This document shows, piece after piece, positions 60,692 to 64,000 of a DNA stretch of 64,000 nt. Each line of letters opens with the position of its first letter. Position 1 is the stretch's first letter. Both the position numbers and the translations under genes were made by a program. Under the pieces are notes generated by a model, which saw only the letters and a list, made by a program, of their open reading frames with translations, searched no databases and was not told the DNA's origin. Origin of the DNA: Portulaca oleracea (Eukaryota; Streptophyta; Magnoliopsida; Caryophyllales; Portulacaceae); contig CM055879.1 in the NCBI GenBank assembly GCA_029582165.1, positions 31,654,830-31,718,829 on the forward strand, read 5' to 3'.

Positions 60692-61710
60692 GAAATGTAG
60701 GAGGTAATCATTGAACTCTTAACCTCTATGTTGTTGTTTTTTTTTGGCCAAAATAGTCCATATTATTCAAAACGATAAAACAATAGCGTACATACACCAC
60801 ACTTCCTTCACACAACCGTAAATACAAGCATAATTTGGATCACACTGCTTCCCTATGAAGCGTTTTTTCATGACCGGAGGTAAGATGTCAACCTCCAACT
60901 GCTTAAATTGTCGTTTTTGTCCAATGTCATTATCTGCCAATTTCCCGCGCAATAAATTAATTTTAGCAGTATCAAACTTTTTGGAAGAAAATTTACTTCT
61001 TCTGGGGGGGGGGGGGTTACTCCATGCTGCTTAGTTATGTACTTGATTATACTACTACGCCTACTTGGATAGAGTTTGTCATTTCTTGTATGTCATTTGC
61101 TCCTTAAATGCTGAGATCGAGACTTGAATATAATGGAGTCATTCTTCGTAGTGTTTAATAATCTTGTGCTGTCTGTTACTCCTTGTGATGAGTTAGAGCT
61201 TAGACTTTCTAAATCGTCACGATCATTTTGTTGCTGCTCAGAATCCTTCCTATGCGCCAATTCCTGTGAACCGCCCATGCTCATATAGGATTCAATCTCC
61301 GGTTAACTTTCACCGTTTGCATCTTTTTCACCTTTGTCTAGACGTGTCACATCCATCTGATCAAAAGTAGGTACCTTCCTACCCGTTAGAAAACTTTGGC
61401 ATTGCAAGAAAATCTTACCTTTCACTATTGCATGGACTTGATATAAATATTATAACATATATAGTAATTATAGTAAATATTTCTAGATAAGAGAGGGCCA
61501 ATTAAGGCCCTCTATGACCTTAACATATCCTTACGGCCTTGCCCTTGAGAAAGATATTATAAATATTAGTATGTGAAGTAGTATAGTAGAAATTTGTAAT
61601 GTAAATAAATGTATACACTAACTTGGAAACATAACTAATTACCAACCAATATTAATTAATATTGATGAAAATGAACCTATCTTTAAATATTGATCAATAT
61701 ATGTTTTTTT
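60692..61710. other. spacer, possibly older LINE-derived sequence
   Basis: There is a G13 run near 61004-61016. The minus-strand ORF 61284-61093 is Ser/Gln/Asp-rich and may be part of the neighbouring ORF1-like remnant. No gene is supported. Confidence 0.4.
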
Positions 61711-62460
61711 TATAGTTAGAAGCTAAAAGGTTATAAAGCATCAAAGATGCAACAAAACATTCACAAAATAGCAAAAAATAGCATAAGGCAAACCAAAAGC
61801 AACCAGCATACAGCAGAAAGTCACAACCACGAGAGCCAGAAAAAGGCAACTACAAAACAGCGGAAAACCACCAAAAAAACAATTCACTTCTTGATAGGTA
61901 TAACCATTAGCCCACAAACCTCTCTCACCAGAGACTTCTTTTGATCAATCACCGCTCTAATATCGATTGGGTCCTTTAACTTCCTCAGCGCCTCAATAGA
62001 AGTTGATTTAGCCTTACGAGAAGCTTCCAAATCCAACCTCCATCTATATTTCAACACGGCCTTACCTCTCCTCTTGCTCCGAGCACCGACCTTAGAACGT
62101 ACCAGGGTAGAATCCACAAGATCTGAAAAGACATCAGACACATATTTGATCGACATTGTATCCTTACTATCATTAGGAGCATGATCACATAGAACATCCG
62201 TATAAGAACGCGTAGGAGATGTAAAACAGCCACGAGAACCAAGAGTACCAACACCAACTATAGAATGAGTCAAATTTGCACACATGGGGTTGGATAAAGT
62301 TCGCTAGAATCACATGGGACAAATGAGGGAGATTGAGACACCCCTACACTAATTGCTTTAGGGACCCAAACCCACTTAACAGGTTTAGAGCTCAGCTTCT
62401 TATAAAATTTAGCCCATAAGACAGTTAATAAAGACCCATTAAAGCACCCATTTTCTAAGG
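61711..62460 (-). mobile_element. LINE ORF1 C-terminal remnant
   Basis: On the minus strand from about 62460: YKKLSSKPVKWVWVPKAISV, then (after a frame change) the ORF 62285-61884 with a basic RSKRRGKAVLKYRWRLDLEA block. PVKWVWVPK is a phrase typical of plant L1-type ORF1 linkers. The ORF ends about 200 bp before a T-run at 61704-61712, which may be its poly(A) tail. Confidence 0.5.
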
Positions 62461-62990
62461 GATTAGAAGATCATATATACATTAGTTATTAGAAAAAGCT
62501 AAATCGGTTCAAGAAATAACTTTCAATGGAAATCTCAGTTTTTAGAAGAGGAAAACCAAAAACTACAATTAAATACAAAAACAGAAGCGTTTAACTAATT
62601 TGGGATGAAAGCAATATGTAAATGGCAAGGACGTTGCACAGCCATGGCCATTAGCTATAGATAATATATTTATGAAGGGGCGAATGTTTTTCATGTGTCT
62701 TGTCCTAAAATTTGAAATTTTACCGGTATTTATTAGGATAAGTGTTTAATTTTTAAGAATATGTGGTTTAGATTTCGTTTTAATTTTTAAGAGTATCCTT
62801 CAAGATTTTACCTCTTGAGTCTTTGACACATAATATTTTGAAAAAAAAAAATTTCTACTTGAATATTAAATACAATACGCTGTCTAATTATCATACAAAA
62901 TATTGTCTAATTATCATGGTCACAATATTAAACTTGATTTTTGCATTGACAATAACAAGTGAAAACTTGCAATTAGTTTTGAAATATTAT
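62461..62990. other. AT-rich spacer, no gene
   Basis: Nothing recognised. Confidence 0.6.
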
Positions 62991-63235
62991 GGCCCTGTTT
63001 TTTTTTTGCGGTTGGCAAACTGTGGTGCCACAACATACCGCAATTTGCCACAACCTACCACACTTTACCACAAATCATTATTTTTCTCTCTCCTCACTTT
63101 TCTCCTCTACTTTTTACATTCTTTCCTTACCTACCCCACATACCAATAACCCGCCATAATTACACCACAACCCGCCACAATTTCACCACACCATACCGCG
63201 CCATACCGCAAAATACCACAGAAATGAACAGGGCC
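62991..63235. mobile_element. CCACAA-rich MITE (member 5), 245 bp
   Basis: The ends GGCCCTGTTT and (reverse complement) GGCCCTGTTCATTTC are inverted. The interior is CCACAA/ACCGCA-rich with a CT-rich centre (TCTCTCTCCTCACTTTTCTC), the same layout as member 2. The flanks are AT-only, so the duplication cannot be judged. Confidence 0.7.
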
Positions 63236-64000
63236 TATATATATGTAAACAATTTTATTTATTTGTATAAAAATATATGGCCATGTTATTTGGATTGGTA
63301 ACTATTTCTAATCCAATCCAATCCAAACCAAACCTTACACAACTCCTCAAACACTTTTCATCTCTAAAAACACAATTCCCTCAAAAAAATATCCAATCAA
63401 ATCAAATCCAATCCATCCAAGCCTCATTTTATCCAATCCAAAGAACATGGCAGCAGGCATGATTCCAAATACTTGAAACTTGAACCTGTTTGACAAGTTT
63501 CAGATTCTGGTTCCGGTTCCGGATCAGCGATGAACTTTAAGGACCTTACCCTAATTAGCTAGGATATATTCCTGAATTAAAACAACATCCATTAACAATT
63601 TTCATTTAGATTTCAGGTTCTGGTCTTGGAATTGCTCACTCCTAATATTTATCATAATAATAACTAGAGCTGGCAAAATTTTATCCGACTTGGAAACAAC
63701 TGGGCTTGGACATAGATTTTCGTTCGAATTTGACATTGACTGAAATTAATTAAATATTCAGATATAAAATTTCTCTTTTCTATTGTCTGAACCTTATTTG
63801 ACTTCGAGTAAATTACATTTACCCTACCTGACATTTATAGTAATAATTTTTGCGCACCCGATATTTATGAAATAATTTTCACCTTACCTGACATTAAGTG
63901 TTCATAAATTTAAACTTCCTAAGATATTTTATAATTGATTTTTGTTGGATTTTCCGGCGAAACATTAAAAAAATAAATATGAATTGGCTTTTTTACCCTT
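63236..64000. other. spacer with a hAT-like end, no gene
   Basis: 63300-63430 has ATCCAATCCAATCC-type repeats. At 63666 AGAGCTGGCAAAATTTTATC resembles the left end of the element at 14689 and may begin a further element running beyond the window. Confidence 0.5.

Overview
The window is nuclear DNA from a flowering plant, most likely a eudicot. The evidence is spliced genes with GT-AG introns, plant-specific gene families, (TTTAGGG)n telomere-type repeats, and many plant transposon families recognisable by their ends. It is AT-rich with few genes. I found three protein-coding genes and one tRNA gene, all in the first 24 kb. The remaining 40 kb has no gene I can support and consists largely of nested, decayed transposable elements. 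The species cannot be named from the sequence alone.

Gene part (1-24 kb). At the left edge, on the minus strand, are the first four coding exons of a BSL1-like (BSU1-family) Kelch-repeat Ser/Thr phosphatase, which runs off the window. Next come a long-TIR element carrying a coiled-coil ORF, a hAT element with an exact 8-bp target duplication, a decayed Ty1/copia element, and a 4.4-kb CACTA element. The CACTA element carries exon fragments of two unrelated host genes (L18ae-like and ALIX/BRO1-like) and has a hAT element nested in it. A complete plastid-type gene on the plus strand (RESISTANCE TO PHYTOPHTHORA 1 homologue, 4 exons, first intron GC-AG) converges on a complete 11-exon minus-strand aldo-keto reductase of the Tas type. 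A tRNA-Ala(AGC) gene follows on the minus strand.

Transposon part (24-64 kb). This holds LINE fragments (RNase H, zf-RVT, and ORF1 with an RRM), including a LINE copy with a 16-bp target duplication that has ORF1 but no ORF2. There are two Cassandra TRIM copies, recognised by the 5S rRNA-like sequence in their LTRs: one two-LTR copy and one solo LTR. A non-coding LTR retrotransposon at 51384-54342 has the Cassandra solo LTR, a MITE and a hAT element inserted in it. Several Mutator-like MITEs with 9-bp target duplications, Stowaway and PIF/Harbinger-type MITEs, CACTA and hAT non-autonomous elements, and a family of CCACAA-rich MITEs are also present. Four telomere-type repeats lie inside one MITE.

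The three protein genes have no evident shared pathway, as is normal for plant neighbours. The main interest lies in gene-fragment capture, nested insertion chronology, the GC-AG intron, and groups of non-autonomous elements sharing ends. I did not find a convincing new biological system. Exon borders and insertion borders were worked out by hand from reading frame, splice sites, terminal repeats and target duplications; family names rest on remembered family features, not on a search.
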